The translations under genes were made by a program, and so were the position numbers. From an uncultured Pedobacter sp. (GTDB lineage: Bacteria > Bacteroidota > Bacteroidia > Sphingobacteriales > Sphingobacteriaceae): a stretch of DNA of 64,000 nucleotides. Positions 16,954 to 27,058 of this stretch are shown piece after piece. The notes below the pieces were generated by a model. That model was given only the letters and a program-made list of their open reading frames with translations. It had not been told where the DNA came from and ran no database searches. The stretch covers positions 62,001-126,000 of the forward strand of contig NZ_CAMLIG010000006.1 in NCBI RefSeq assembly GCF_946480185.1, written 5' to 3'. How positions within the stretch are numbered: position 1 is the stretch's first letter; every line of letters starts with the position of its first letter.

Positions 16954-19900
16954 CTAAGAACATCCCATAGAAGTTCCGCAGTTTAAGCACTTGTAACAAG
17001 TACCGGAACGGATGGTGGTGTGTCCGCAGCTGCTACAAGCCGGAGCGTCTGACTGTGCGCCCATTGATAAATCAACAGATTGACCTTTTATCATTGCATT
17101 GACTGTTGCTGTTTCTTTAACAGGAGCAGGAGTATAAACATTACTTGCATCGGTATTTACATCGCTGTCTTGCATGGTTGGGTTATCAGTAATTACATTT
17201 TGCTCCGTGATTACGTGTACTAAATCCGTACGGTTTAGGTAATCGTAACCTAACATCCTGAAGATATAATCGATGATAGAAGTTGCTGATTTGATGTTTG
17301 CATGCCCAGAAACCATTCCGGCTGGCTCGAAACGGGTGAAGGTGAATTTCTCTACGTATTCTTCCAAAGGCACTCCGTATTGTAAACCAACCGATACTGC
17401 AATGGCAAAACAGTTCATCAATGAACGGAAAGTTGCACCTTCTTTGTGCATATCCACAAAAATTTCACCCAAGGTACCATCAGCATACTCACCTGTTCTT
17501 ACAAAAACGGTTTGTCCGTCAATACTGGCTTTTTGAGTAAATCCTCTACGTTTGGCAGGCATTACTTTTTTCTGCACCACTCTTGAAAGCTGACGCATGA
17601 AATTGGTGTCTTCTGAACGTTGTAATATAGCAGTTGCTGCTTCTAAAACTTGGTCTGGCGTTAAATCGCTCAGTTTTAATTCCGCTGCTTTTCCTAAAAC
17701 TTCGTCAACGGTATCAATTTTTTCTTCTTTGGTGTCAGATTTTGTAGATAAAGGTTGGGATAATTTACAACCATCGCGGTAAAGCGCATTGGCTTTTAAG
17801 CCCAAGCTCCAAGATAATTCGTAGCTTTCTTTAATTTCTTCAACCTTAGCTTCGTTTGGCAAGTTAATAGTTTTAGAAATTGCTCCAGAAAGGAAAGGCT
17901 GGGCCGCAGCCATCATTTTAATGTGGCCGTGAGCGTGAATATATCGTACTCCTTTTGCTCCGTTTTTATTGGCACAATCAAAAATTGGGTAATGCTCTTC
18001 TTTTAAGAAAGGCGCACCTTCAATGGTCATTGTTCCGCAAATGAATTCGTTTGCTTCTGCGATTTGAGTACGTGTAAAACCTAAAGCTTTCAATACGTTA
18101 AAGTCTGGCGCATTGTACTGCTCGGCCTTAAAGCCTAAACGGTGTAAGCAATCTTCGCCTAAAGTCCACACATTAAATGCAAAACCAATTTCAAAAGCAG
18201 AGATAATAGCCTTGTCTAGTTTTTCTAAATCTGCATCGGTAAAACCTTTGGCTCTTAAGCTATCTGGATTAATATGAGGCGCATTTTTAATACTTGCCGC
18301 ACCTTTTGCATAATTTACGATGGTTTCAATTTCCTCTTCGTTATACTTTAAGTTTCTTAAAGCTGCAGGAACCGCTTGATTAATAATTTTGAAATAACCA
18401 CCGCCAGATAATTTTTTGAATTTCACCAATGCAAAATCAGGCTCTATACCGGTTGTATCGCAATCCATTACCAAACCAATGGTTCCGGTTGGCGCAATAA
18501 CGGTAGTTTGTGCGTTGCGGTAACCGTATTTTTCGCCCATTTCTACTGCTTTATCCCAAGCATTGCAGGCGGCTGATAATAAATAATCGGGACAAACTTT
18601 TTGGTCGATTCCCGGAGGCAAAATTTCCAGGCCTTCATAATTATCAGTTGCATTGTAAGCCGCATAACGATGGTTACGCATCACACGCAACATACTGTCT
18701 TTGTTATCTTGGTAACGAGCAAAAGTGCCTAACTCTTTGGCCATTTCAGCAGAAGTGGCGTAGGCAGTACCCGTCATAATCGCAGTGATTGCGCCACCAA
18801 TTGCTCTTGCTTTATCGCTATCGTAAGGAATACCAGCAACCATCAACATAGAACCTAAGTTGGCATAACCTAAACCTAAAGTACGGTAATCGTATGATAA
18901 TTGAGCTACTTCTTTTGATGGGAATTGCGCCATTAAAACAGAAATTTCCAATACGGTAGTCCATAAACGGCAAGTATGTTCAAAACCTTTGACATCAAAA
19001 ATCAAGGTTTTTAAATCGAAGAAGTGGCGTAGGTTGATAGATGCCAAGTTACAAGCCGTGTTATCTAAAAACATGTATTCGCTGCAAGGGTTAGAAGAGT
19101 TGATTCTTCCTCCCGCCGGGCAGGTATGCCATTCGTTTATCGTAGTATCAAATTGTACTCCCGGATCGGCACAGGCCCAAGCCGCAAATGCGATATCATC
19201 CCAAAGTTTGTTTGCATCAATGGTTTTTAATCTGCGACCGTCTGAACGAGCTGTCAAATCCCAGCCTTTTCCTTCTTTCATTGCGTTGAAGAAAGTATTT
19301 GGAATACGAACCGAGTTATTTGAATTTTGTCCGGATACAGTGCGGTAAGCCTCCCCTTCATAATCAGAAGCGTAACCTGCTGCAATTAAAGCGGCAACTT
19401 TTTTCTCTTCTTCAACTTTCCAGTTTACAAAGCTTTCAATTTCTGGGTGATCCAAATCCAAGCAAACCATTTTGGCCGCTCTACGGGTTGTTCCGCCAGA
19501 TTTGATTGCCCCGGCCGCTCTGTCGCCAATTTTTAAGAAAGACATTAAGCCAGAAGAATAACCGCCTCCACTTAATTTTTCGCTTTCGCCACGGATGCGG
19601 GAAAAGTTTGTTCCTACACCAGAACCATATTTAAAAATACGGGCCTCACGAACCCAAAGATCCATAATTCCACCTTCGTTTACCAAATCATCTTCTACAG
19701 AAAGGATAAAGCAAGCATGTGGCTGCGGGCGTTCATAAGCCGAAGTTGATTTTTCTAGCTTTTCTGTAGTGGGATTAACAAAATAATGACCTTGAGGGCC
19801 ACCAGTAATTCCGTAAGAAGAATGTAACCCTGTATTGAACCATTGTGGTGAGTTTGGCGCTGCCAACTGACCAACAATTGTATAAACTAATTCATCGTAA

Positions 19901-20259
19901 AATACTTCGGCATCTTTTGTTGATGCAAAATAACCGTAACGCTCGCCCCAAATTTTCCAGCAATTTGCCAAACGGTGCGCTACTTGCTTAATGCTGTTTT
20001 CAGAACCTGTTGAACCATCAGCTTGTGGAACTCCAGCTTTTCTGAAATACTTTTGTGCTAAAATATCGGTAGCAACCTGAGACCAGCTGTGTGGAACTTC
20101 TACATCGTTCATTTCAAAAACCGCGTCTCCAGAAGGATTTCTGATTACCGAAGATCTTCTGTCATAGTCAAAAAGGTCATAAACACTTTTTCCCTCTTTG
20201 CTGAAGTGACGCTCAAACTTGAGTCCTTTTGCAGTTTTTGTTGTAGAAGCTTTTGCCAT
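16954..20259 (-). CDS. nrdJ: Class II (adenosylcobalamin-dependent) ribonucleoside-diphosphate reductase
   Basis: 1101 residues, matching the large class II enzymes. Visible signatures: QWFNTGL near the N-terminus, [13 protein letters not shown], the catalytic NPCSEY loop, the [20 protein letters not shown] segment and a C-terminal tail with a zinc-finger-like [20 protein letters not shown] arrangement that supplies redox-active cysteines. It makes dNTPs without oxygen or a small subunit but needs coenzyme B12. No classical cobalamin riboswitch box was found in the leader. Two DnaA-box matches and a TAnnTTTG element lie upstream. It is monocistronic, with its own terminator. Confidence 0.97.
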   Translation of the reverse strand: MAKASTTKTAKGLKFERHFSKEGKSVYDLFDYDRRSSVIRNPSGDAVFEMNDVEVPHSWSQVATDILAQKYFRKAGVPQADGSTGSENSIKQVAHRLANCWKIWGERYGYFASTKDAEVFYDELVYTIVGQLAAPNSPQWFNTGLHSSYGITGGPQGHYFVNPTTEKLEKSTSAYERPQPHACFILSVEDDLVNEGGIMDLWVREARIFKYGSGVGTNFSRIRGESEKLSGGGYSSGLMSFLKIGDRAAGAIKSGGTTRRAAKMVCLDLDHPEIESFVNWKVEEEKKVAALIAAGYASDYEGEAYRTVSGQNSNNSVRIPNTFFNAMKEGKGWDLTARSDGRRLKTIDANKLWDDIAFAAWACADPGVQFDTTINEWHTCPAGGRINSSNPCSEYMFLDNTACNLASINLRHFFDLKTLIFDVKGFEHTCRLWTTVLEISVLMAQFPSKEVAQLSYDYRTLGLGYANLGSMLMVAGIPYDSDKARAIGGAITAIMTGTAYATSAEMAKELGTFARYQDNKDSMLRVMRNHRYAAYNATDNYEGLEILPPGIDQKVCPDYLLSAACNAWDKAVEMGEKYGYRNAQTTVIAPTGTIGLVMDCDTTGIEPDFALVKFKKLSGGGYFKIINQAVPAALRNLKYNEEEIETIVNYAKGAASIKNAPHINPDSLRAKGFTDADLEKLDKAIISAFEIGFAFNVWTLGEDCLHRLGFKAEQYNAPDFNVLKALGFTRTQIAEANEFICGTMTIEGAPFLKEEHYPIFDCANKNGAKGVRYIHAHGHIKMMAAAQPFLSGAISKTINLPNEAKVEEIKESYELSWSLGLKANALYRDGCKLSQPLSTKSDTKEEKIDTVDEVLGKAAELKLSDLTPDQVLEAATAILQRSEDTNFMRQLSRVVQKKVMPAKRRGFTQKASIDGQTVFVRTGEYADGTLGEIFVDMHKEGATFRSLMNCFAIAVSVGLQYGVPLEEYVEKFTFTRFEPAGMVSGHANIKSATSIIDYIFRMLGYDYLNRTDLVHVITEQNVITDNPTMQDSDVNTDASNVYTPAPVKETATVNAMIKGQSVDLSMGAQSDAPACSSCGHTTIRSGTCYKCLNCGTSMGCS

Positions 20260-20317
20260 TACTGTAATTTTTGGTGAAATATTAATTGAGTTAAAAAAAA
20301 CTTTAGGGGTTTTTCAT

Positions 20318-20325
20318 CAAATTTA
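20318..20325 (-). promoter_or_regulatory. Candidate -7 promoter element of nrdJ
   Basis: On the minus strand this reads TAAATTTG, a perfect TAnnTTTG, about 60 bases upstream of the nrdJ ATG. No convincing -33 element was found at the right distance. Confidence 0.5.
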
Positions 20326-20353
20326 TCTTTCCTAATAGATATAAACTAAGTCC

Positions 20354-20443
20354 AGTTTTCCACAAGCCAAACCTCAGTATTGTCTTAAACGAAGCTGTTG
20401 TTTTTATTTGGCTTATTTATAGACTTTTATAGTGTGGAAAACT
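20354..20443. promoter_or_regulatory. Inverted repeat with two DnaA-box matches upstream of nrdJ
   Basis: AGTTTTCCACA at 20354-20364 is perfectly complementary to TGTGGAAAACT at 20433-20443. Each arm contains TTTTCCACA, which fits the DnaA-box consensus TTWTNCACA. A second perfect pairing (AAGCCAAA at 20364-20371 with TTTGGCTT at 20407-20414) is nested inside. The sites lie 97-184 bases upstream of nrdJ, beyond the candidate -7 element. This gap of about 300 bases holds no gene. Confidence 0.6.
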
Positions 20444-20558
20444 AAAAATCCCAGAAATTTTTAAGTGTTTGAAAAGCCTGTGAAATAAGGCTGATTATTA
20501 CAATATTTTGGCAATTAAATCGTCTGATTTTTGGATAATTTTATTAACAAAAACAGGT

Positions 20559-21590
20559 TTAGCCATTTTTGAGTGTAGAGTTTCTGATGATCAGTTTTGG
20601 GCTGATATTTACAATTTTATTTTGATCGGTACTTAAACCTTTCTTCATTTTTTGGAAATAAAGGTTTGCTACATTTTTCCCGATTTCTTTACTAAACTGG
20701 TCAATAGTAGTTAATGATGGTTGTGTAATTTCAGAAAAAGCTTCGTTAGAAAAACCGCAAATCCCTAGTTGTTGTGGCACCTTAATTCCTCTGCTTTGTG
20801 CAACATCCAAAACGCCTAATGCGGCAAAATCAGAAGTTGATGCAAATATCGCATCGGGCGGTTCGGGCAAAGCGAAAAGGTCTTCCGTGGCTTTTGCACC
20901 AAGTTCTCGCGTCCAAGCATTTTCTCTAATTAATTCATCAATGATCGGAAAACCGTGTTTTTCCAGAGCCTTTAAATACCCGATTTTTCTTAAGCGGAAG
21001 ATGTTTAAATTTTGCGGTCCCTCTAATAATGCAATACGTTTATAACCTTGTTCAATTAAATGTTCTACGGCTTCAAAAGCAGCTTCCTCATTACCGGTAA
21101 GCACTTTGTAGGTGTCCATGGTATCGTCAACACGGTCAAATTGGATCAATTTAATGCCGTGATCTGCTATCGATTTTAAATGGTCATTATTTTCAAAATC
21201 GGCACTTATGGATAAAAAAATACAGCTAACATGTTGGTTAATTAAGGTATCAACGCATTTCACCTCACGTTCATACGATTCGTTGGATTGACAGATAATC
21301 AAATTATAACCTTTCTGGTAGGTGACTTCTTCGATACCGGCAATCACATTTGAGAAAAAATTTTGGTTGATACGTGGTACAACAACGCCAATAGTTTGGT
21401 TTTCGCCCTTACGCAGGTTTGAAGCCATGCTGTTTTGCCGATAGTTTAACTCTTTGGCAGTTTTTAAAATCAAAGCTTTGGTTGATTCGCTAACATTGCT
21501 GTTTCCGCTTAGCGCTCTGGAAACAGATGACGCATTCAAATTTAACTTCTTGGCAATATCGTAAATGGTGGTGCGTTTCTGATTTTCCAT
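20559..21590 (-). CDS. LacI-family transcriptional regulator of the xylose genes
   Basis: 343 residues. The N-terminal LacI helix-turn-helix (TIYDIAKKLNLNASSVSRAL) and hinge region are followed by a periplasmic-binding-protein-like effector domain (IGVVVPRINQNFFSNVIAGI). It is divergent from xylB-xylA with a 110-base spacer holding a perfect 16-bp palindrome. By position it should control xylBA, probably by repression relieved by a pentose or its derivative; the effector is inferred. Most studied XylR proteins are ROK or AraC types, so the name xylR is not assigned. Confidence 0.92.
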   Translation of the reverse strand: MENQKRTTIYDIAKKLNLNASSVSRALSGNSNVSESTKALILKTAKELNYRQNSMASNLRKGENQTIGVVVPRINQNFFSNVIAGIEEVTYQKGYNLIICQSNESYEREVKCVDTLINQHVSCIFLSISADFENNDHLKSIADHGIKLIQFDRVDDTMDTYKVLTGNEEAAFEAVEHLIEQGYKRIALLEGPQNLNIFRLRKIGYLKALEKHGFPIIDELIRENAWTRELGAKATEDLFALPEPPDAIFASTSDFAALGVLDVAQSRGIKVPQQLGICGFSNEAFSEITQPSLTTIDQFSKEIGKNVANLYFQKMKKGLSTDQNKIVNISPKLIIRNSTLKNG

Positions 21591-21620
21591 AACCTAATGC
21601 AATATTATAAAAAGATTTTT

Positions 21621-21636
21621 AAGCAATCGATTGCTT
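21621..21636. promoter_or_regulatory. LacI-type operator palindrome
   Basis: AAGCAATCGATTGCTT is a perfect 16-bp palindrome with a central CG, the form bound by LacI/GalR dimers. It lies 31 bases upstream of the regulator start and 65 bases upstream of xylB, and overlaps the candidate -33 element of xylB. Confidence 0.8.
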
Positions 21637-21660
21637 TTGTAAAAATTTTATTTATTTTTG
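21631..21660 (+). promoter_or_regulatory. Candidate xylBA promoter
   Basis: TTG at 21631-21633, a 19-base spacer and TATTTTTG at 21653-21660 match the Bacteroidetes sigma promoter (TTG-N19-TAnnTTTG). Transcription would start near 21667, about 34 bases before the xylB ATG. Confidence 0.65.
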
Positions 21661-21700
21661 GATTTCAAATGACCAAGGTACAAATCGCTAAACCAAAAAA

Positions 21701-23185
21701 ATGCTCTTATTAGGTATTGATGTAGGAACATCGTCTATCAAAGTTTCTGTAGTGGATGCACAAACAGGAAAAAATGTGGCAAGTGCAAGTTATCCTGATA
21801 AGGAAACAGAAATTATTGCGCTAAAAAACGGATGGGCAGAGCAATCGCCTGATATGTGGTGGAACAATGTGCAGCAGGCCATTTTAAAATGTAATGCTAC
21901 CGGCAAATACAATCCTAAAGATATTGTCTCAATAGGTATAGCCTACCAAATGCATGGTTTGGTTTTAGTAGATAGTAATGGAAACAGCTTAAGAAACAGC
22001 ATTATTTGGTGCGACAGCCGAGCGGTTGAAATTGGAAATAAAGCTTTCGCTGATTTAGGCGAGGATTTTTGTCTATCGCATTATTTAAATTCGCCGGGAA
22101 ACTTTACCGCTTCCAAACTCGCTTGGGTAAAACAGAACGAACCAGAAATTTATTCAAAAATTGATAAGGTAATGTTGCCTGGCGATTTCATCGCTTTAAA
22201 GCTAACGGGAGAGGCAACCACTTCCGTTTCGGCACTTTCTGAAGGTGTTTTCTGGGATTTTAAAACCAATAATCTATCAAAAGAATTAATGGATTATTAT
22301 GGTTTTTCTGCGGATTTAATCCCAAAAATAAAACCTGTTTTTTCTACACACGGAACCTTATCAAAAGAAGCTGCTGAAAATCTAGGCCTAAAAAACGGAG
22401 TTTGGTTGAGTTACAAAGCTGGCGATCAGCCTAACAATGCCTTATCACTAAACGTAACCCAACCCGGCGAAGTTGCGGCAACAGCTGGAACATCCGGTGT
22501 GATTTATGGCGTTACCGATCAATTGCTTTTTGACCAGCAATCCCGCGTGAACACATTTGCCCATGTTAGCCATACCGAAGAAGAAAATAGATTAGGCGTT
22601 TTGTTGTGCATCAACGGAACCGGGAGTTTAAACCGTTGGATAAAAAACATAGCTGGAGATTTGGATTATCATACAATAAACCAACTTTCATCAACCATTA
22701 GCGAGGGTAGTGATGGTTTATCTGTTTTGCCTTTTGGCAACGGGGCAGAACGGATGTTGAATAACAAAATTGTAGGTGCGCATTTGCAGGATATTGATTT
22801 AAATATCCATACGCAAGCTCATGTTTTTAGAGCAGTGCAAGAAGGAATTGCTTTTGCTTTCCGCTACGGGTTTGATATTTTAAAAGCAAACGGAATGCAG
22901 GCCTCGGTAATTAAAGCCGGAAAAGCGAATCTGTTTTTAAGCGATGTTTTTGCGCAGAGTTTTGTGAACATTACCGGTGTTCCGGTAGAACTATATGATA
23001 ACGATGGCAGTCATGGCGCTGCAATTGGGGCCGGAATTGGATGTGGCGTTTTCGCATCGGCCGGCGAAGCTTTCGCAAATAACAAAGCCCTTAAATTAAT
23101 TGAACCAAAAGCTAACAACTTAGAAGAAGCTTACCAAAAGTGGAACGCTTTGCTGGGCGAAAAGCTTAAGGCAAAAAGCAACTAA
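21701..23185 (+). CDS. xylB: Xylulokinase
   Basis: 494 residues, FGGY kinase family. The N-terminal phosphate loop is [17 protein letters not shown], with [11 protein letters not shown] and the sugar-binding YQMHGLV segment. The AGDQPNNAL motif of the ATP site, usually GGGDQ in xylulokinases, follows in the C-terminal half. It phosphorylates D-xylulose to xylulose 5-phosphate for the pentose phosphate pathway. It is the first gene of xylB-xylA, 44 bases before xylA. Confidence 0.95.
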   Translation: MLLLGIDVGTSSIKVSVVDAQTGKNVASASYPDKETEIIALKNGWAEQSPDMWWNNVQQAILKCNATGKYNPKDIVSIGIAYQMHGLVLVDSNGNSLRNSIIWCDSRAVEIGNKAFADLGEDFCLSHYLNSPGNFTASKLAWVKQNEPEIYSKIDKVMLPGDFIALKLTGEATTSVSALSEGVFWDFKTNNLSKELMDYYGFSADLIPKIKPVFSTHGTLSKEAAENLGLKNGVWLSYKAGDQPNNALSLNVTQPGEVAATAGTSGVIYGVTDQLLFDQQSRVNTFAHVSHTEEENRLGVLLCINGTGSLNRWIKNIAGDLDYHTINQLSSTISEGSDGLSVLPFGNGAERMLNNKIVGAHLQDIDLNIHTQAHVFRAVQEGIAFAFRYGFDILKANGMQASVIKAGKANLFLSDVFAQSFVNITGVPVELYDNDGSHGAAIGAGIGCGVFASAGEAFANNKALKLIEPKANNLEEAYQKWNALLGEKLKAKSN

Positions 23186-23229
23186 CATATTTTTTAAACA
23201 AAAAAAGAATCTATATAAAAGAACAAATC

Positions 23230-24543
23230 ATGGCAACAGAATTTTTTAAAGGAATTGAACAAGTTAAGTTTGAAGGATTAGAAAGTGATAATCCGCTAGC
23301 GTTTAGATGGTATGATGCTGACCGCGTTATTGCCGGAAAAACAATGAAAGAGCATTTACGTTTTGCAGGTGCTTATTGGCATTCTTTCAACGGAAGCGGT
23401 GCTGATCCATTTGGAGGACCGACCCACATTTTCCCTTGGGATGCAAAAAGCGATGTGGTTGAAAGAGCAAAAGACAAAATGGATGCGGCTTTTGAATTTT
23501 TAACAAAAATGAATTTGCCTTTTTACTGTTTCCATGATGTGGATGTGGTTGATTACGGTAATGATATTGCTGAAAACGAAAGAAGATTGCAAGCTTTGGT
23601 TGATTATGCTAAACAAAAACAAGCTGCAACCGGTATTAAATTATTATGGGGAACCGCAAATTTATTCTCACACAGCCGCTACATGAACGGTGCTTCAACC
23701 AATCCTGATTTTCATGTATTGACACATGGCGCTGCACAAGTTAAAGCCGCTATTGATGCAACTATTGAGTTAGGTGGCGAAAATTACGTTTTCTGGGGCG
23801 GTAGAGAAGGTTACATGACTTTGTTAAATACCGATATGAAACGCGAGCAGGAACATTTTGCGAAATTCTTGCATGCATCTAAAGACTACGCCCGCAAAAA
23901 TGGTTTCAAAGGAACTTTCTTTATTGAGCCAAAACCTTGCGAGCCATCTAAACATCAATATGATTATGATGCGGCAACTGTTTTAGGTTTCTTGCAGAAA
24001 TACGATTTGTTGGGCGATTTTAAATTGAATTTAGAAGTTAACCACGCTACTTTAGCCGGTCATACTTTCCAACACGAGCTACAGGTTGCTGTAGATGCCG
24101 GAATGCTAGGTTCTATTGATGCTAACCGTGGCGATTATCAAAATGGCTGGGATACTGACCAGTTCCCTAACGACATCAATGAATTAACAGAAGCGATGTT
24201 GATTATTTTAGAAGGCGGTGGCCTACAAGGCGGTGGCGTTAATTTTGATGCTAAAATCAGAAGAAACTCTACAGATCAAAAAGATTTATTTTACGCTCAT
24301 GTTGGGGGAATGGACTTATTTGCAAGAGCTTTGGTAACTGCTGATAACATACTTCAGAAATCTGATTACAAAAAAATTAGAGCTGATAGATATGCTTCTT
24401 TTGATAGTGGAAAAGGAGCAGAATTTGAAGCTGGAAAATTAAGCTTGGAAGATTTGAGAAATTATGCCGCTGAAAATGGCGAACCAAAAACCATTAGCGG
24501 TCAGCAAGAGTTTTTAGAAAACTTAATTAACAGATATATTTAA
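23230..24543 (+). CDS. xylA: Xylose isomerase
   Basis: 437 residues, the longer class II type. Conserved TIM-barrel segments include FCFHD-like [38 protein letters not shown] and [18 protein letters not shown], which carry the metal-binding Glu/His and catalytic residues, then GSIDANRGD. It converts D-xylose to D-xylulose, the substrate of XylB. A strong terminator follows. No xylose transporter or xylanase is in the window, so uptake is encoded elsewhere. Confidence 0.98.
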   Translation: MATEFFKGIEQVKFEGLESDNPLAFRWYDADRVIAGKTMKEHLRFAGAYWHSFNGSGADPFGGPTHIFPWDAKSDVVERAKDKMDAAFEFLTKMNLPFYCFHDVDVVDYGNDIAENERRLQALVDYAKQKQAATGIKLLWGTANLFSHSRYMNGASTNPDFHVLTHGAAQVKAAIDATIELGGENYVFWGGREGYMTLLNTDMKREQEHFAKFLHASKDYARKNGFKGTFFIEPKPCEPSKHQYDYDAATVLGFLQKYDLLGDFKLNLEVNHATLAGHTFQHELQVAVDAGMLGSIDANRGDYQNGWDTDQFPNDINELTEAMLIILEGGGLQGGGVNFDAKIRRNSTDQKDLFYAHVGGMDLFARALVTADNILQKSDYKKIRADRYASFDSGKGAEFEAGKLSLEDLRNYAAENGEPKTISGQQEFLENLINRYI

Positions 24544-24562
24544 TTTTAAGGGATTAAATGTA

Positions 24563-24602
24563 GAACCCCCTGATTCTTTACGGAGTCAGGGGGTTTCTTT
24601 TT
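24563..24602 (+). terminator. Terminator of xylBA
   Basis: AACCCCCTGATT pairs with the GAGTCAGGGGGTT arm and is followed by TTCTTTTT, 20 bases after the xylA stop. Confidence 0.92.
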
Positions 24603-24640
24603 ATATTAAAGTCTGTTTTTTTAAGTTCTCTCTGCAGAAA

Positions 24641-25249
24641 TCATCCATGAATCGTCTCCGCTTTTCCGTAACGCTTAATCACGTCACCTTCGTAAGTTAA
24701 CCATTCTTCCCAACGTTTCTCTACATCTATTCCGGTGCCGTATTTGCGGGCCAAGCCAATAAATAGGGTATAATGCGTGGCTTCAGAAATCATTAGTTCA
24801 TGATAAAATTCAGAGAGCTCTTTATCTTCTACATATTCTGATAAAGTTTTAAATCTTTCACAGCTGCGGGCTTCAATCATCGCGGCAAGCAACAACCTAT
24901 CTACCATACTTTCTGTACGTTTTGCTTCGCCACCGCCACGTTTCAAAAACCTAATCAGCTCATTAACGTAATTGTCTTTACGCTCTAATCCAAAACTATA
25001 ACCGCGTTTAACAATAATATCGTGTACGCGTTTAAAATGATCCATTTCTTCTTTAACCAACTCGGCCATTTCTGAAACCAGTTCTGGAATTTGCGGATTT
25101 TGGATAATTAAAGTAATCGCATTCGTGGCGGCTTTCTGTTCGCAATAGGCATGGTCGGTCAATATTTCTTCGATATTACTCTCCACTACATTTTTAACCC
25201 AAAATGGGTCAGTAGGTAATTGTAGCTTAAACATGGTTTTCTCGCTCAT
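24641..25249 (-). CDS. miaE: tRNA 2-methylthio-N6-isopentenyladenosine-37 hydroxylase-like protein
   Basis: 202 residues. It is an all-helical ferritin-like di-iron protein: Glu/His pairs appear in EEMDHFKRVHD and in EARSCERFKTL and ISEATHYTLF, matching the MiaE ligand pattern. MiaE hydroxylates the isopentenyl group of ms2i6A37 in tRNA using O2. It is a single gene, convergent with xylA, with a repeat-rich gap upstream. Length and motifs fit the family. Confidence 0.9.
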   Translation of the reverse strand: MSEKTMFKLQLPTDPFWVKNVVESNIEEILTDHAYCEQKAATNAITLIIQNPQIPELVSEMAELVKEEMDHFKRVHDIIVKRGYSFGLERKDNYVNELIRFLKRGGGEAKRTESMVDRLLLAAMIEARSCERFKTLSEYVEDKELSEFYHELMISEATHYTLFIGLARKYGTGIDVEKRWEEWLTYEGDVIKRYGKAETIHG

Positions 25250-25510
25250 GTTGCAAAAATAGGGAATTTGTTTGGAGGTTTAACCGCGGAGAGTTAAGTG
25301 GAAACTATAAACTCACAGCTCAATGACTTTAGGGACACTATAAAACCGCAGAGGACGCTGAGAACACAAAGCTGTGCGACAAGCAAAATCTAAATAAAAT
25401 AACACTCAGATCTGTGTTCTCCGTGGTTAGTCTTTAACTCAACTACCATTGACGTATTTTGTAATTGTCTGTTATACAGATTTTCTCAAAAGCAGAGCCA
25501 TTTTGTCCTG

Positions 25511-25562
25511 CTGAGCGGAGTCGAAGCATAAAGCCAAACGGCTCCCCTTCGGCTCCGCTCAG
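25511..25562. repeat. Inverted repeat of the CTGAGCGGAGTCGAAG type
   Basis: The left arm CTGAGCGGAGTCGAAG (25511-25526) pairs with CTTCGGCTCCGCTCAG (25547-25562) at 15 of 16 positions, the other being G-T. GTC before and GAC after extend the symmetry. Repeats of this type are widespread in Bacteroidetes intergenic DNA. Confidence 0.85.
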
Positions 25563-25598
25563 GGTGACACCCCTTATATTGGTGACAAATCTGAGTTT

Positions 25599-25641
25599 TA
25601 ACGTCATTTCATATTGATTGATATGAAATATATTAGGCCTC
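25599..25641. repeat. Dispersed 43-bp palindromic element, copy 2
   Basis: 40 of 43 positions are identical to 7087-7129, in the same orientation, including the TTTCATAT / ATATGAAA hairpin and the TATTAGGCCTC end. Confidence 0.85.
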
Positions 25642-25706
25642 AGACAACAGTATCAAAAATCTCTGCGCCCTCTGTGAAAAAAACTCAGTGCTTTTTTTGG
25701 TTAAAC

Positions 25707-26996
25707 TTAATAAAGCACCCTAAATTTTATCGTATTCTCAATTTTTCGCAATTCTTTTAAAAGCGCTTTATCGTAACTGGTATCGGTATCTGTAATTACG
25801 TAACCAATTTGTGCATTCGTCATCAAAAACTGACCTAAAATATTGATTTCATGTTTTGCTAAAACCTTGGTGATTTTAGACATGATACCCGGAACGTTTT
25901 TGTGAATATGAATCAGGCGGTACGAACCAGCAATTTTAGGCAACTGTAAATTTGGGAAGTTGGTGCTTCTAAAAGTTGTCCCCGTATTAATAAAATCTGC
26001 CATTCTTTTGGCAATCAGTGTTTTGTTGGTCAATGGTTTTGCACTATCAAAAACTACCATGCCCATTTCGGTGCAAATTTCTAAATTGATTTTTTCGTTA
26101 GCGTGACCCAAATATCCCAACGTTTTCAGCTTAACTGCTTTGCGCAAGGTTTCGTCAGAAATGGTTACGCCATCGCCCAACATCAACATACCCACATCCT
26201 TTACGTATTTCTCTTCGAAAGTATCTTTGTGACGGATAGAAAAACCATCTTTCTTTAAATAGTCAATGCTTTCTTGTGGAACATCGCCCACTAACAAACA
26301 AAGAATCCTGTTTTTTGGATAAGAGATGGTTTGTGGCAGATTACTTACGTATAAAAACTCGTCAAAACTTGGCGCAACGTGGTCGGCTTTTTCTGCAACG
26401 GTTTTACGTTCGATGTTTTCGGTATAAGCGAAAAACTTTTTAATCATCCCCGATTCCTTCAACTGAAAATCTGAATGACCATCGCCAATACCATAAATAT
26501 CACCTTCTAAAGGCATTTGCTTTAATAGCTTCACTTTTCCGTTTTCTTGCGAAAGCGGATTTTCTGTATCGTAGCCAATAATGTTTCCATCCACATCAAA
26601 CACAAAAGTGTTGGCGTAAATGTTGGCTTTTTTAATGTGATATTGTTTTACAACCGGCGTGATAAACTCTTTAAAACCGCCCGAAACAATTAAAACCTGA
26701 TCGGCATGTTTTTTAAAAAACTCTTTATTACGCTGAAAAGAAGAAGAAACTTTCTTTTTAAGATGTTTTACCAATAACTCTAAATGGCCTTTATTTGCAT
26801 TTAGTAACTTTACCCTTGCCGCCAAACTTTCTGTGAAAGAAAGCTTGCCTTCCATGGAAAGGTTGGTTAAACCTTCAATCTGCTGGTAAATTTCTTCTTT
26901 GGCAGGGTGGTCTTTTAAAGAGATGCGAGCTAATTCGTCCAACGCCTCTACTTGGGTAAAAGTGCTGTCAAAATCTATGATAAAATATGGTTTCAA
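25707..26996 (-). CDS. serB: Phosphoserine phosphatase fused to SerA-like and ACT domains
   Basis: 429 residues. Residues 1-215 are a HAD phosphatase of the SerB type (nucleophile motif DFDST with Asp8/Asp10, SGGF at 105-108, GDGHSD at 171-176). Residues about 228-358 resemble the substrate-binding part of 3-phosphoglycerate dehydrogenase, including FINTGTTFRSTNFPNLQLP, but the NAD-binding Rossmann core is absent. Residues 359-429 are the SerA-type ACT domain (IHKNVPGIMSKITKVLAKHE). Serine feedback through the ACT domain is a reasonable inference. It catalyses the last step of serine synthesis. No other serine gene is adjacent. Confidence 0.85.
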   Translation of the reverse strand: MKPYFIIDFDSTFTQVEALDELARISLKDHPAKEEIYQQIEGLTNLSMEGKLSFTESLAARVKLLNANKGHLELLVKHLKKKVSSSFQRNKEFFKKHADQVLIVSGGFKEFITPVVKQYHIKKANIYANTFVFDVDGNIIGYDTENPLSQENGKVKLLKQMPLEGDIYGIGDGHSDFQLKESGMIKKFFAYTENIERKTVAEKADHVAPSFDEFLYVSNLPQTISYPKNRILCLLVGDVPQESIDYLKKDGFSIRHKDTFEEKYVKDVGMLMLGDGVTISDETLRKAVKLKTLGYLGHANEKINLEICTEMGMVVFDSAKPLTNKTLIAKRMADFINTGTTFRSTNFPNLQLPKIAGSYRLIHIHKNVPGIMSKITKVLAKHEINILGQFLMTNAQIGYVITDTDTSYDKALLKELRKIENTIKFRVLY

Positions 26997-27058
26997 AGCA
27001 ATAGTTTTAGACTGCGAAAATGCAAAAATCCTTTCTAAAAAGCTAAATTATTTGATTT

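Larger units (their letters stand above)
25250..25706. other. Repeat-rich intergenic region
   Basis: No gene is seen in about 457 bases between miaE and the SerB-like gene. It contains several short related modules of the CCGCAGAGGACGCTGAG type (about 25276, 25345-25368, 25412-25428 inverted and 25661-25676 inverted), the long inverted repeat at 25511-25562 and the second copy of the 43-bp element. The gap is made almost entirely of dispersed-repeat sequence. Confidence 0.7.

Noticed and set aside
20260..20558. Cobalamin riboswitch for nrdJ
   Set aside because: B12-dependence makes this plausible, but I could not find the conserved B12-box or the multi-stem layout in the leader.
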